A DNA stretch of 64,000 nucleotides from the NCBI RefSeq assembly GCF_000758545.1, contig NZ_CP009279.1, positions 6,386,001 through 6,450,000 on the forward strand, in the 5' to 3' direction. Made by a program: the position numbers and the translations under genes. This document shows positions 8,842 to 17,318 of the stretch, piece after piece. Each line of letters opens with the position of its first letter. Within the stretch, counting starts at the first letter, position 1. Origin of the DNA: Paenibacillus sp. FSL H7-0737 (GTDB taxonomy: Bacteria; Bacillota; Bacilli; Paenibacillales; Paenibacillaceae). A model generated the notes under the pieces. The model had not been told where the DNA came from, did not search any database, and saw only the letters and a list, made by a program, of their open reading frames with translations.

Positions 8842-11070
8842 TTATTGCTCATTACTACGAGGCAGAGCTTGCTCCACCTCTTGATGTTTCCCCGGCCAGA
8901 ATGCCCATCGACCAAAAAGTGTCGTAATAGCGGGCACAAGGAACGGACGTACTACGAAGGTATCAAGTAGAATACCTAGAGCGGTGATGATACCAAATTG
9001 CACAAGCACCTGAATCGGTAAGCTAGCTAATACAGCAAAAGTACCTGCCAGAATGAGGCCCGCAGAGGTAATTACCGAGCTGGTCTCATTCACGCCTTCC
9101 GCGATGGCCTGCTTAAGCGGCATGCTCTTACGCTTTTTCCAAATATTAGAGATCATAAAGATGTTGTAATCTTCTCCAAGTGCCACCAGGAATACAAAGG
9201 AATAGAGCGGGATCGCTCCCTGAATGGCATCTGCGCCCATCACATAATGAATGATAATCCAGCCTAAGCCAAGTGCAGAGAAGAAGGAGAGAATGACCGT
9301 TCCGACCAAATAAATAGTCGCCACTATCGAACGCAGATATATCAACAACAGCAAAGTGATCAACCCGATAACAACAGGGATAATCAGATCGGTGTCACGA
9401 TCTCCGATTTTTTTGGTATCATACTGCGTTGCTGTCTGACCACTTACCCACACATGATCTGAAGGATTCTCTACCCCTACATCAATCAGCGCTTGCTCTG
9501 CTGTTGCTAGAAGGGCTGGAATATGCCCCATCGCTTCAAGTGAATAAGGATTGTTCTTAAATTCGATATCATAACCCAGAATATCCTTATTCACAGCGCC
9601 CTGCTGCGGATCGGAAACCGTGTCCACATACGTGAGCCCTCCGAGAATGACTTTAAGATCCTCTCCACTCGCTTGCCCCTTAGTATCAATAATCAGTTTA
9701 GCGGGTGCTAGTTCTCCCGGAGAAAACTGCTTACCGATGAGGTCGAACCCTTCGCGGGACTCCATATTTTTAGGAAAAGAAGAGAGGATATCATACGTAA
9801 ACTTGATTCCACTAGAGAATGAAGCCAGAATCCCCAGTCCGATGACAGTCACTCCTACGATAGCCCAAGGCCTGGAAACTACAAATCCGCCAATCCCTTT
9901 TTTATGGGAGACTTTGGGTTCTGGAGCTGGTTTTCCTTTAGCCTTAGCCCGTTCAACCTCCATTTGCGGCGTGCGCGGAATGAATGGGAAGAACGAGGTC
10001 CGTCCGAAGATTGCCAAAAGTGCAGGTACAAGCGTTAAGCTAGCAATTCCCATAATGAAAATCGACACACTGAACGGTATTGCAAAACGATGATAAGCTC
10101 CATACTTAGCCAGCAATAACGCAAACAGCGCGAGCACGACGGTGAAGCCACTCATAGCGATGGCGCCTGAAGATTCGGTAATGGAGCGAAGAAGCGCACG
10201 ACTCTTACTCTCTTCTACCTTCAACAACTGCCGGAACCGTGAGATCAGGAACAAACAATAGTCCGTACCCGCACCGAACAACAGAACTGTCATGATGGAT
10301 ACTGCCTGTGAATCCACGGTGATCCAGCCTTCTTGCGCCATTTTCCCAAGAATCGGACTAGTTACACCATAAGCGAATCCAACTGCAATAAGTGGAATAA
10401 ACGCCAAGATCGGCGAACGATAAATCACTAATAAGAACACCAGCACAAGCATGACCGTAGCAATTAACAAGGAGACGTCAGCGTTCTGAAACAGGCCTGA
10501 AGCATCTATAGAGATGCCCACTGGACCCGTAACACGTAAACTCAGGTCTTTTCCATCTACCTTAGCCGCGGAGGGGTCTCCACCCGTCTCTGTGTTTATG
10601 ATCTTCTTCATTTCTGTCACAGCTTCACCGAGCTGATCACTATCTGCCGTTTTATCAAAAAGCACCGGGGTTACCAGTGTACTAAGATCCTCAGATAATG
10701 AGGCTTGCAGTGCCTGCGTCGGCAGCTTCCCTAGTGGGGGAACAAAGTTCTGATGGGGTAACGGTTGCTGCTCCAACTTGTTGTATACAGCAGTGATATG
10801 TACTAAATCGTCTTGTGAAAGCCCACCTTCTCTATGCCATACGAGCAATGCAGGTACTCCGCTTCCACTTGGAAACTCTTGTTCTGCAATTGCTGTTGCC
10901 TGTATTGATTGTGCATCATCTGGGAGATTGGGCGCATTATTAGCAACTTGAGAATTCACTGCAGGCCATAATAGGGTAAGTGCACCTACTAGCACTATCC
11001 ATACGAGAAGAGTAATCCATTTCGTCTTTTTTCCTGCCACCCATTTACCGTAGCCTGACATTCCCTTCAT
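8842..11070 (-). CDS. MMPL-family (RND superfamily) membrane transporter, YdfJ-like
   Basis: A 742-residue transporter with two internally related halves. Each half has one membrane helix, an extracellular domain and then a five-helix bundle. The diagnostic charged motifs in helix 4 of each half are GAGTDYCLFLISRFR and GEDYNIFMISNIWKK, where the Asp-Tyr pairs belong to the proton relay. The cytoplasmic linker between halves is Lys/Pro-rich (KAKGKPAPEPKVSHKK). Such proteins export lipids, drugs or signalling molecules using the proton gradient. The substrate is unknown. It is expressed alone, convergent with the IsdG-like gene. An alternative start is the ATG at 11061, with better spacing from GGAGAGG. 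Confidence 0.85.
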   Translation of the reverse strand: MKGMSGYGKWVAGKKTKWITLLVWIVLVGALTLLWPAVNSQVANNAPNLPDDAQSIQATAIAEQEFPSGSGVPALLVWHREGGLSQDDLVHITAVYNKLEQQPLPHQNFVPPLGKLPTQALQASLSEDLSTLVTPVLFDKTADSDQLGEAVTEMKKIINTETGGDPSAAKVDGKDLSLRVTGPVGISIDASGLFQNADVSLLIATVMLVLVFLLVIYRSPILAFIPLIAVGFAYGVTSPILGKMAQEGWITVDSQAVSIMTVLLFGAGTDYCLFLISRFRQLLKVEESKSRALLRSITESSGAIAMSGFTVVLALFALLLAKYGAYHRFAIPFSVSIFIMGIASLTLVPALLAIFGRTSFFPFIPRTPQMEVERAKAKGKPAPEPKVSHKKGIGGFVVSRPWAIVGVTVIGLGILASFSSGIKFTYDILSSFPKNMESREGFDLIGKQFSPGELAPAKLIIDTKGQASGEDLKVILGGLTYVDTVSDPQQGAVNKDILGYDIEFKNNPYSLEAMGHIPALLATAEQALIDVGVENPSDHVWVSGQTATQYDTKKIGDRDTDLIIPVVIGLITLLLLIYLRSIVATIYLVGTVILSFFSALGLGWIIIHYVMGADAIQGAIPLYSFVFLVALGEDYNIFMISNIWKKRKSMPLKQAIAEGVNETSSVITSAGLILAGTFAVLASLPIQVLVQFGIITALGILLDTFVVRPFLVPAITTLFGRWAFWPGKHQEVEQALPRSNEQ

Positions 11071-11201
11071 CCTCTCCTTTACCTTCCCGCCTTAAAAATG
11101 AGCCGCGGGTCATTTTTAATTCTATCATATATATGCTTTAATTTTTAATCAAACTTTTTTTATTTTTCTGAAAAATCAAAACACCTCATCACATATAAAA
11201 T

Positions 11202-11247
11202 ACCCCTCTCTTCACATATAAAATCAGCAACATGTGAACAGAGGGGT
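11202..11247 (-). terminator. Terminator of the MarR-ABC exporter operon
   Basis: ACCCCTCTCTTCACAT pairs with ATGTGAACAGAGGGGT with a single mismatch, and a T-rich tract follows on the minus strand. The 13-mer TCACATATAAAAT is directly repeated at 11189-11201 and 11212-11224. Confidence 0.75.
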
Positions 11248-11281
11248 TTATGGTTTGCTATACTTTTTCTTTCACTTCAAC

Positions 11282-13171
11282 TTAGCCTGCGTCCAAATCT
11301 CCTTCGGAGAACTGACTGTTGTAAAGATCAGCATAGAATCCGCCTTGTGCAAGCAGTTCCTCGTGATTGCCCTTCTCGATTACACTACCTTGATTCATAA
11401 CAAGGATAAGGTCGGCATCTCGAATCGTCGAAAGACGGTGAGCAATTACGAAGCTGGTTCTGTTTTGCATCAATGCTTTCATTGCTTTTTGAATCAACAA
11501 TTCTGTCCGTGTATCGACACTGCTTGTTGCTTCATCAAGAATGAGGATCGATGGATCAGCCAGAATCGCACGCGCAATCGTAATCAGCTGCTTCTGTCCT
11601 TGAGAGATATTAGAAGCCTCTTCATTTAACACCGTATCATAACCAAGCGGAAGTGTGCGGATAAAGTGATCGGCATGAGCAGCCTTGGCAGCACGTACCA
11701 CATCAGCTTCTGAGGCACCTTCACGTCCATAAGCAATGTTATCGCGGATTGTACCATTGAACAGCCAAGTATCCTGAAGCACCATACCAAATTTGCTGCG
11801 CAGGTCACTCCGTCTCATGTTGGTAATATTGACGCCATCAATGATAATTTCCCCATCATTAAGCTCGTAGAAGCGCATCAACAGGTTAATCAGAGTGGTT
11901 TTACCAGCACCAGTAGGACCGACAATCGCTATGGTCTGACCTGGACTAACCTCAATATTCATGTCCTCAATCAGAATCGCATCTTCTTTATATCCGAACT
12001 TCACATGACGGAACTCAACGGAACCTTCCGGAGTACCTTCATCAAGCTTCGCAAGCGTAGTATTAACTTCCTTAACTTCCTCTTCTTCATCCAGAAGTTC
12101 AAATACCCGTTCTGCGGAAGCAATAGTGGATTGAATAATATTAGCAATGTTAGCCGTTTGTGCAATCGGCTGGGTGAACTGACGGGAATACTGAATAAAA
12201 GCTTGAATATCCCCGACATCGATCATTTTTTTAGTAACAAAGATACCGCCGACTACACAAATCATTACATAACCCAAGTTACCGATAAACATCATGAGCG
12301 GCATAATCATACCGGACATGAATTGGGCACGCCAGCCAGAGTCGTAAAGCTTATCGTTAATTTCATCGAAATCCTTAAGGGACTGCGGTTCACGACCAAA
12401 AGCTTTAATAATCCGGTGACCTGTATACATTTCTTCTACATGACCGTTCAACTGACCGAGTGACTTCTGCTGTCCGACAAAATAAGTCTGTGAGCGCTTG
12501 GAGATAGCCATAATCACAACGAAGCTGAGTGGCAATGTAACAATTGTAATCAACGTCAGCCATGGGCTGATGGTTAGCATCATTACGATGACACCGATAA
12601 TGGTGACAATAGAAGTAATCAATTGAGTTAAGCTCTGCTGCAGTGTAGTACTGATGTTATCCACATCATTCGTAGCACGGCTTAGAATTTCCCCATGGGT
12701 ACGGGAATCAAAATATTTCAAAGGCAAACGTTCCAGCTTGCTGTTGATCTGCTCACGCATGTCGTAGACGACCTTCTGAGCTACGCCAGCCATTACGTAC
12801 TGCTGAATATAGCTAAATAGAGCACTAAGCAAATACAGACCCGCAAGTATGATCAGGATATCATTAATGTATCCAAAATCAATGGAAGCTCCCTCAACAC
12901 CCATTAATTTACCGTAAGCACCTTCGAATAGCTTAGTTGTTGCTTTACCCATAACCTTAGGACTGAAGATACTGAATACAGTACTGGCAATTGCCATTAC
13001 TAGAACGATAATCAATTGAACCATACGAGGTCTTAAATACTTAATCAGACGACGAAGTGTACCCTTGAAGTCTTTAGCCTTTTCTGCAGGCATCCGCATG
13101 CCAGGGCCGCCACCAGGTCCAGGACCTTTATGGGCGCGCGGAGCAGCAGGTTTATTGTTTTGTTCGCTCAT
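11282..13171 (-). CDS. ABC exporter half-transporter (type IV fold), canonical ATPase subunit
   Basis: A 629-residue protein with a membrane domain (six helices, about residues 40-345) fused to an ATPase domain. A Gly/Pro-rich N-terminal tail (GPGPGGGPG) is typical of one subunit of heterodimeric exporters. ATPase motifs are Walker A GPTGAGKTTL, signature NISQGQKQ (a variant of LSGGQ), and Walker B ILILDEATSSVD with the catalytic Glu present. The start overlaps the previous stop as ATGA after GAGGAGG. It most likely pairs with the product of the gene just upstream in the operon to pump drugs, peptides or lipids, in the style of LmrCD or BmrCD. Confidence 0.9.
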   Translation of the reverse strand: MSEQNNKPAAPRAHKGPGPGGGPGMRMPAEKAKDFKGTLRRLIKYLRPRMVQLIIVLVMAIASTVFSIFSPKVMGKATTKLFEGAYGKLMGVEGASIDFGYINDILIILAGLYLLSALFSYIQQYVMAGVAQKVVYDMREQINSKLERLPLKYFDSRTHGEILSRATNDVDNISTTLQQSLTQLITSIVTIIGVIVMMLTISPWLTLITIVTLPLSFVVIMAISKRSQTYFVGQQKSLGQLNGHVEEMYTGHRIIKAFGREPQSLKDFDEINDKLYDSGWRAQFMSGMIMPLMMFIGNLGYVMICVVGGIFVTKKMIDVGDIQAFIQYSRQFTQPIAQTANIANIIQSTIASAERVFELLDEEEEVKEVNTTLAKLDEGTPEGSVEFRHVKFGYKEDAILIEDMNIEVSPGQTIAIVGPTGAGKTTLINLLMRFYELNDGEIIIDGVNITNMRRSDLRSKFGMVLQDTWLFNGTIRDNIAYGREGASEADVVRAAKAAHADHFIRTLPLGYDTVLNEEASNISQGQKQLITIARAILADPSILILDEATSSVDTRTELLIQKAMKALMQNRTSFVIAHRLSTIRDADLILVMNQGSVIEKGNHEELLAQGGFYADLYNSQFSEGDLDAG

Positions 13172-14937
13172 GCTATTTCCTCCTCTGACAGCTGCGAGGA
13201 TACGATCTCGCGGTACACATCACTGCTCGCGAGCAGTTCACGGTGAGTGCCCATTCCGGCGATTTCACCCTCATCAATAACAATAATCCGGTCGGCATCC
13301 ATAACGGTACTAACCCGTTGAGCTACGATTAGAACAGTGGATTCCGTGGTTTCATCTTTGAGTGCCGCACGAAGCTTAGCATCTGTTTTGAAATCAAGTG
13401 CAGAGAAGCTGTCGTCGAACAGATAAACTTGAGGTTTTCTCACAAGCGCACGTGCAATGGACAGCCGCTGTTTCTGACCACCAGAGACATTACTGCCGCC
13501 TTGAGCAATTTCCGAATCAAATCCATCTTTCATTGCTGACACGAAATCGTAGGCCTGAGCTACCTTGGCTGCATGAATGATTTCTTCATCGGTAGCATCC
13601 TCTTTACCGTAGCGAATGTTTTCGTTAATCGTACCTGAGAACAATACCGCTTTTTGAGGGATGTAACCAATTTTGCTCCGTAACTCTTCCTGAGTCATCT
13701 CACGCACATCTACTCCGTTAACACGTACAGCACCTTCGTTAACATCATAGAACCTTGGAATCAAGCTAAGCAGCGTAGATTTACCTGAACCAGTACCCCC
13801 GATAATCGCAGTAACTTCACCTGGGCGAGCACTGAAGCTAATTTTCGAAAGTGCAGGTTGTTCCGCGCCAGGATAAGAAAAGGAGACATTATCGAATTCA
13901 ACAAAACCACGCATATGATCACGGCCGTCTTTTTTAGTTGCTTGAGCCGTTGTTTGTAATTCACTCTCTGATGGATCTGTGAATTCCGGCCGCATATCAA
14001 GCACTTCATTGATACGCAAGGCTGAAGCTGAAGCACGAGGAATCAGCACGAACATCATCGACACCATAATCAGGGAGAACATGATTTGCATCGCATATTG
14101 AATAAATGCCATCAGTGAGCCGACTTGCAAATCGCCATCGCCAATTCGAATCCCACCAAAGTAAAGAATTGCGATCATGGAAAAGTTCATAACAATCATC
14201 ATAAGCGGCATCAAACCGGCCATGATTTTATTTACTTTGATCGCCGTATCTGTCAGATCACGGTTAGCCTCGGAGAAGCGTTTATTCTCATGATCAATCC
14301 GATTAAATGAACGGATAACACGGATACCCGTCAAATGTTCACGTAGAACCAGATTTAATTTATCCAGCTTGATCTGTATCGCTTTAAACAGTGGTAATCC
14401 CTTCATCCCGATAAAGAAAATTGCGCCAACGAGTACCGGAATAACTACTACAAAGATCAATGATAATTTCGCATCTTCAGATACCGCCATGATGATACCA
14501 CCAATCATCATCATGGGTGCACCGATCATCATACGCAGCATCATAGTAAGTACAGTCTGTACCTGCGTAATATCATTCGTTGTACGGGTAATTAAAGATG
14601 CGGTACCGAGCTTATCGAATTCATGCAGCGTGAAATTCTCTACGTGGTTAAACACACGAGCACGGGTAAGTTTACCGAACCCTGCTGCCACTTTTGCTGA
14701 TAAATAGCTGGCAATGACTGAACATAAGGCCCCGCCCCCTGCAACTAAAAGCATGAAGCTACCTATTTTCCAAATATAAGTACGATCTCCCTGAACAATA
14801 CCCTTATCGACGATGTCGGACATCAGCGTAGGGAGGTATAAGTCGCCCATGGACTGCAAGAACACAAGAATTAATACAGCACCAATAGCTACTCGAAATG
14901 GCTTCAGTTGTTTAAATAATTTAATCAAGCTTCTCAT
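13168..14937 (-). CDS. ABC exporter half-transporter, degenerate-site subunit
   Basis: A 589-residue membrane-plus-ATPase half-transporter. Walker A is GGTGSGKSTL and the signature is NVSGGQKQRLSIARAL. Walker B reads VYLFDDSFSALD, so the usual catalytic Glu is Asp. This substitution marks the subunit that forms the non-hydrolysing site in heterodimeric exporters such as BmrCD and TM287/288, and it supports pairing with the downstream subunit. It overlaps the MarR gene by 17 bases. The ATG at 14937 abuts its CGGAG site, so a TTG at 14928 with better spacing may be the true start. Confidence 0.9.
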   Translation of the reverse strand: MRSLIKLFKQLKPFRVAIGAVLILVFLQSMGDLYLPTLMSDIVDKGIVQGDRTYIWKIGSFMLLVAGGGALCSVIASYLSAKVAAGFGKLTRARVFNHVENFTLHEFDKLGTASLITRTTNDITQVQTVLTMMLRMMIGAPMMMIGGIIMAVSEDAKLSLIFVVVIPVLVGAIFFIGMKGLPLFKAIQIKLDKLNLVLREHLTGIRVIRSFNRIDHENKRFSEANRDLTDTAIKVNKIMAGLMPLMMIVMNFSMIAILYFGGIRIGDGDLQVGSLMAFIQYAMQIMFSLIMVSMMFVLIPRASASALRINEVLDMRPEFTDPSESELQTTAQATKKDGRDHMRGFVEFDNVSFSYPGAEQPALSKISFSARPGEVTAIIGGTGSGKSTLLSLIPRFYDVNEGAVRVNGVDVREMTQEELRSKIGYIPQKAVLFSGTINENIRYGKEDATDEEIIHAAKVAQAYDFVSAMKDGFDSEIAQGGSNVSGGQKQRLSIARALVRKPQVYLFDDSFSALDFKTDAKLRAALKDETTESTVLIVAQRVSTVMDADRIIVIDEGEIAGMGTHRELLASSDVYREIVSSQLSEEEIA

Positions 14938-15442
14938 CTCCGTTCATTTGTAGCCTATCCCAATTAGGTGGTGGATTATCCTCAACGAATGCATGTACTT
15001 TCAGCAACAGTTCTGTGAGCTGCTTAGTCTCTTTTTCACCTAAGTAACGAACGAGCTCATCAAACATTGCGTCTCTATATTGCTCTGCTCTTCGTGTGAG
15101 TTTTTTTCCACTCTCCGTCAATTTCACGCGTACGACTCTTCGGTCCGAAGGATCTGCGTGTCTTTCCACCATCTGTTTCGCCTCAAGACTATTAATCAAC
15201 TGCGTAATAGTTGGAGGTGTGAATCCGAGAAGTCGGCTGATTTCAGATATCTTTAGACCCTCATCATCAGAATGATTCCATTTTTCAATGCATATCATTA
15301 AAGTCATCTCACTCGGCTTATGGCCTTCAACACCCTTTTGCCATTGGCCTTTATGCAGCCGTTTCATCGCCGCAAAAAGCTCGTGTGCGACTGAATTTTC
15401 AGTATTTTCTGTATTTCCTCCGTTTATCCCAATTTCTTTCAC
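14921..15442 (-). CDS. MarR-family repressor of the downstream ABC exporter
   Basis: A 173-residue winged-helix regulator. The DNA-binding core is GLKISEISRLLGFTPPTITQLINSLEAK followed by the wing ADPSDRRVVRVKLTESG, with the typical D-x-R-D/R turn. It leads the operon with two overlapping exporter genes. Two TTAGG-type palindromes lie in its promoter, so autoregulation is likely, with release by an exporter substrate. The start is uncertain: the GTG at 15442 is nearly on top of TTAGAG, and no later codon is clearly better. Confidence 0.82.
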   Translation of the reverse strand: MKEIGINGGNTENTENSVAHELFAAMKRLHKGQWQKGVEGHKPSEMTLMICIEKWNHSDDEGLKISEISRLLGFTPPTITQLINSLEAKQMVERHADPSDRRVVRVKLTESGKKLTRRAEQYRDAMFDELVRYLGEKETKQLTELLLKVHAFVEDNPPPNWDRLQMNGDEKLD

Positions 15443-15453
15443 CTCTAATTTAG

Positions 15454-15498
15454 TTAGGTCAGCTAATTATTAAACACTGTATTATTTAGGCTACCTAA
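15454..15498. promoter_or_regulatory. Paired MarR-type operators
   Basis: TTAGG-CTA-CCTAA (15486-15498) is a perfect palindrome, and TTAGG-TCA-GCTAA (15454-15466) is a one-mismatch copy. Their centres are 32 bp apart, about three helical turns, so two dimers could bind the same face. The upstream copy touches the -10 box of the operon promoter and the downstream copy lies in the leader. Confidence 0.7.
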
Positions 15499-15526
15499 TT
15501 ATATTTTCGGTGCAACGCTTTGTCAA
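15498..15526 (-). promoter_or_regulatory. Consensus SigA promoter of the MarR-ABC operon
   Basis: On the minus strand TTGACA (15526-15521), exactly 17 bases, then TATAAT (15503-15498). Both hexamers are perfect. Such a strong promoter fits a tightly repressed operon. Confidence 0.88.
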
Positions 15527-15556
15527 ATTTTGAATACGGTATCAATTATTACGAAA

Positions 15557-15588
15557 AAGAAAACTCCCCAGCACAATGGCAAGGGAGT
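15557..15588 (-). terminator. Terminator after the receptor/peptide pair
   Basis: ACTCCC (15563-15568) pairs with GGGAGT (15583-15588), and a T-rich tract follows on the minus strand (TTTTCTTTTTC). Confidence 0.65.
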
Positions 15589-15646
15589 CCAATTTCGTAT
15601 ATGTATTACTCTGTATTATAAAAATACTGAATAGATTTCTGTATTC

Positions 15647-15769
15647 TTAGAACCAAGCTCCATGCTCGTACGTTGTAATGCCTCCATTGCTTCCAGAGCC
15701 TACAGGTCCGATAATGATGAAGCTAAACAATGCTAACACGCTTACCATCATCAATAGTGATTTTTTCAT
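15647..15769 (-). CDS. Short secreted signalling-peptide precursor (Phr/AimP/AloP-like)
   Basis: A 40-residue gene that starts at the ATG at 15769 behind AAAGGGGGTGAG, an excellent ribosome site. It overlaps the last 47 bases of the receptor gene in another frame. The product begins MKKSLLMMVSVLALFSFIII, a classical signal sequence of two Lys and a hydrophobic core. It then has a short flexible stretch (GPVGSGSNGG) and ends ITTYEHGAWF. This is the layout of exported pro-peptides that are trimmed outside the cell and re-imported by an oligopeptide permease to bind an RRNPP receptor. The mature signal is probably the last five to ten residues. Position, overlap, strong ribosome site and terminator support a real gene; activity is inferred. 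Confidence 0.85.
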   Translation of the reverse strand: MKKSLLMMVSVLALFSFIIIGPVGSGSNGGITTYEHGAWF

Positions 15770-17123
15770 TTTTTCTCACCCCCTTTACTAATTCTCTATA
15801 TTTCTCCTGTTGAGCAGTATTAGCATAATCTCTACTCATTTCAAATAAAGTTATACAATTAATAAAGTCTTTTCCATTATTCTGCTTAATAGATAACTCG
15901 AGAGATTTCACAAGATAATCCACGCCTGTAACATAACGTTTCCTATTTATTTGATAGATCGCTACTTGATAGTACAAACGGAATACACGGTCCACGTTAT
16001 TCGGCTCCTGAAACCCTTCAAATCTCAACATTTCTCGTGAGAATCGTGTAAGTATATTATCAGCAGAGAACCCATATCGATTAGCCGCATCCATAATGGT
16101 AATAAGTCCTGCCAAGATTTCGCCCGGGTGATCTGCCAAAAAATCCGTATAGTTAGGCAAGACATCCACATTGCCCATCAACATCTCTATCGTGAATCCA
16201 TTACCAATTGCGAATAACCGGAATTGCTCTACAGCCTGACGACCTTCTTCGTTAATCATTTCAAACCAGCTAAGGTCTGCATAGCCTGCAGTATACTTCT
16301 TAGCTTCCTCATATTTACCCTGCTTGGTAAGTGAGATTGCTTTAAGTAGATATCCATGTCCATAATAAACAACAAGCGGACGTTCAGTATGAAGAACTTC
16401 CTTTCTTCTATCCTGACTTTTTCGTAATTGGTCACGATAAACAGCATTGGCCAACGTTCTTAGTTCATCAGCGAACGACTCCATTTTAATCCATCGACGA
16501 AGATCAAAGCTCAACTGCGTTAGAGTAAGTAGACCATCTAACTGCATATTTTCTGGCAGTCGATTCCTGAAAGGTTCAAATGTAATAACTGCATGCAACT
16601 TCTCATCTGAATCGACAATTGATAAGATTGCTCTAAAAATACGATAATGACTGATAGCCAATCTCTCTGAGTAACTGTCGGACTCATTCTCTGCTACAAT
16701 TTTATAGAAAAACATGGATTCATCTATTTTACCTTTATTAAACAATTTTTCAGCTATCGAATAAACGATATCTAGCGATTTAGGATATTCCAATAACTTG
16801 CTTAATGTTTCATCAATACATTGCTGCTTGCCTAGTTCAGCGCAACGTATTAAAAAAGGCTCCACCCTGCGGCGTGAGACCTTCTCCTCATTAAAGCATT
16901 CATCAATATATAAAGGATACAACCAACCGTCAGGAAATCCAAAGGCTTTAATGATTGCATCTATTTGTCCCAGGGACATAGGCTTCGGCGGATTCCCGTG
17001 CAAAATTGCACTGAGACTTCCACGATTCAGGCCACATATTTTTGAAAATGAGGCGAGATTATGGCCGGAGCGGGACAGATTTTTCTCAATTTCTGAGCGT
17101 ATAGTTGTTAACTTTCCCTCCAC
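15723..17123 (-). CDS. RRNPP-type peptide-responsive regulator (HTH + TPR), AimR/AloR-like
   Basis: A 466-residue protein. Residues about 8-65 form a helix-turn-helix (IEKNLSRSGHNLASFSKICG, then RGSLSAILHG), and about 85-455 form helical pairs resembling TPR repeats. This is the architecture of Rap/NprR/PlcR/AimR receptors, whose DNA or partner binding is switched by short re-imported peptides. The closest relatives I recall are the arbitrium receptor AimR and the AloR family of Paenibacillus polymyxa. The start is the GTG at 17123 behind GGGGGTG. The 3' end overlaps the peptide gene, the usual arrangement of receptor and cognate signal. No phage genes lie nearby, so a chromosomal quorum-sensing role is more likely than lysis-lysogeny control. 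A specialised TPR-transcription factor without a peptide is the alternative. Confidence 0.85.
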   Translation of the reverse strand: MEGKLTTIRSEIEKNLSRSGHNLASFSKICGLNRGSLSAILHGNPPKPMSLGQIDAIIKAFGFPDGWLYPLYIDECFNEEKVSRRRVEPFLIRCAELGKQQCIDETLSKLLEYPKSLDIVYSIAEKLFNKGKIDESMFFYKIVAENESDSYSERLAISHYRIFRAILSIVDSDEKLHAVITFEPFRNRLPENMQLDGLLTLTQLSFDLRRWIKMESFADELRTLANAVYRDQLRKSQDRRKEVLHTERPLVVYYGHGYLLKAISLTKQGKYEEAKKYTAGYADLSWFEMINEEGRQAVEQFRLFAIGNGFTIEMLMGNVDVLPNYTDFLADHPGEILAGLITIMDAANRYGFSADNILTRFSREMLRFEGFQEPNNVDRVFRLYYQVAIYQINRKRYVTGVDYLVKSLELSIKQNNGKDFINCITLFEMSRDYANTAQQEKYRELVKGVRKNEKITIDDGKRVSIV

Positions 17124-17167
17124 TCGGCACCCCCAAAGTTTGACTTGAAAAGATCCTATTAATTGAC

Positions 17168-17196
17168 ATTATAGGTGAAAGTTATGGATTGTACAA
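17168..17196 (-). promoter_or_regulatory. SigA-like promoter of the RRNPP receptor
   Basis: On the minus strand TTGTAC (17196-17191), 17 bases, then TATAAT (17173-17168). The expected transcript start lies about 38 bases before the receptor start codon. The -35 box lies inside a tandem repeat. Confidence 0.7.
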
Positions 17197-17213
17197 CTTA
17201 TAGATTGTACGAC
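17182..17213. repeat. Tandem 16-bp repeat over the receptor promoter, candidate operator
   Basis: Two head-to-tail 16-mers, TTATGGATTGTACAAC (17182-17197) and TTATAGATTGTACGAC (17198-17213), differ at two positions. They cover and extend upstream of the -35 box. Direct repeats of this kind could bind the receptor's own HTH; no other copy was noticed in the window. Confidence 0.65.
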
Positions 17214-17242
17214 AAAAAGAGGAGCGTATTTCTCTCCTCTTT
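17212..17242 (-). terminator. Terminator of the Spo0E-like gene
   Basis: AAAGAGGAG (17216-17224) pairs with CTCCTCTTT (17234-17242), followed on the minus strand by TTTTTG. It insulates the receptor promoter from the upstream gene. Confidence 0.75.
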
Positions 17243-17318
17243 ATCGGTTGGATCTTTGTAATAGTGTAATTCTATGGATGTATCGAGTTTAATTTATTGT
17301 AATAGCGGCTTTTGAGCT

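Noticed and set aside
15647..17123. Prophage arbitrium (AimR-AimP) module
   Set aside because: No integrase, repressor, structural or lysis genes lie within tens of kilobases; the flanks are ordinary chromosomal genes.
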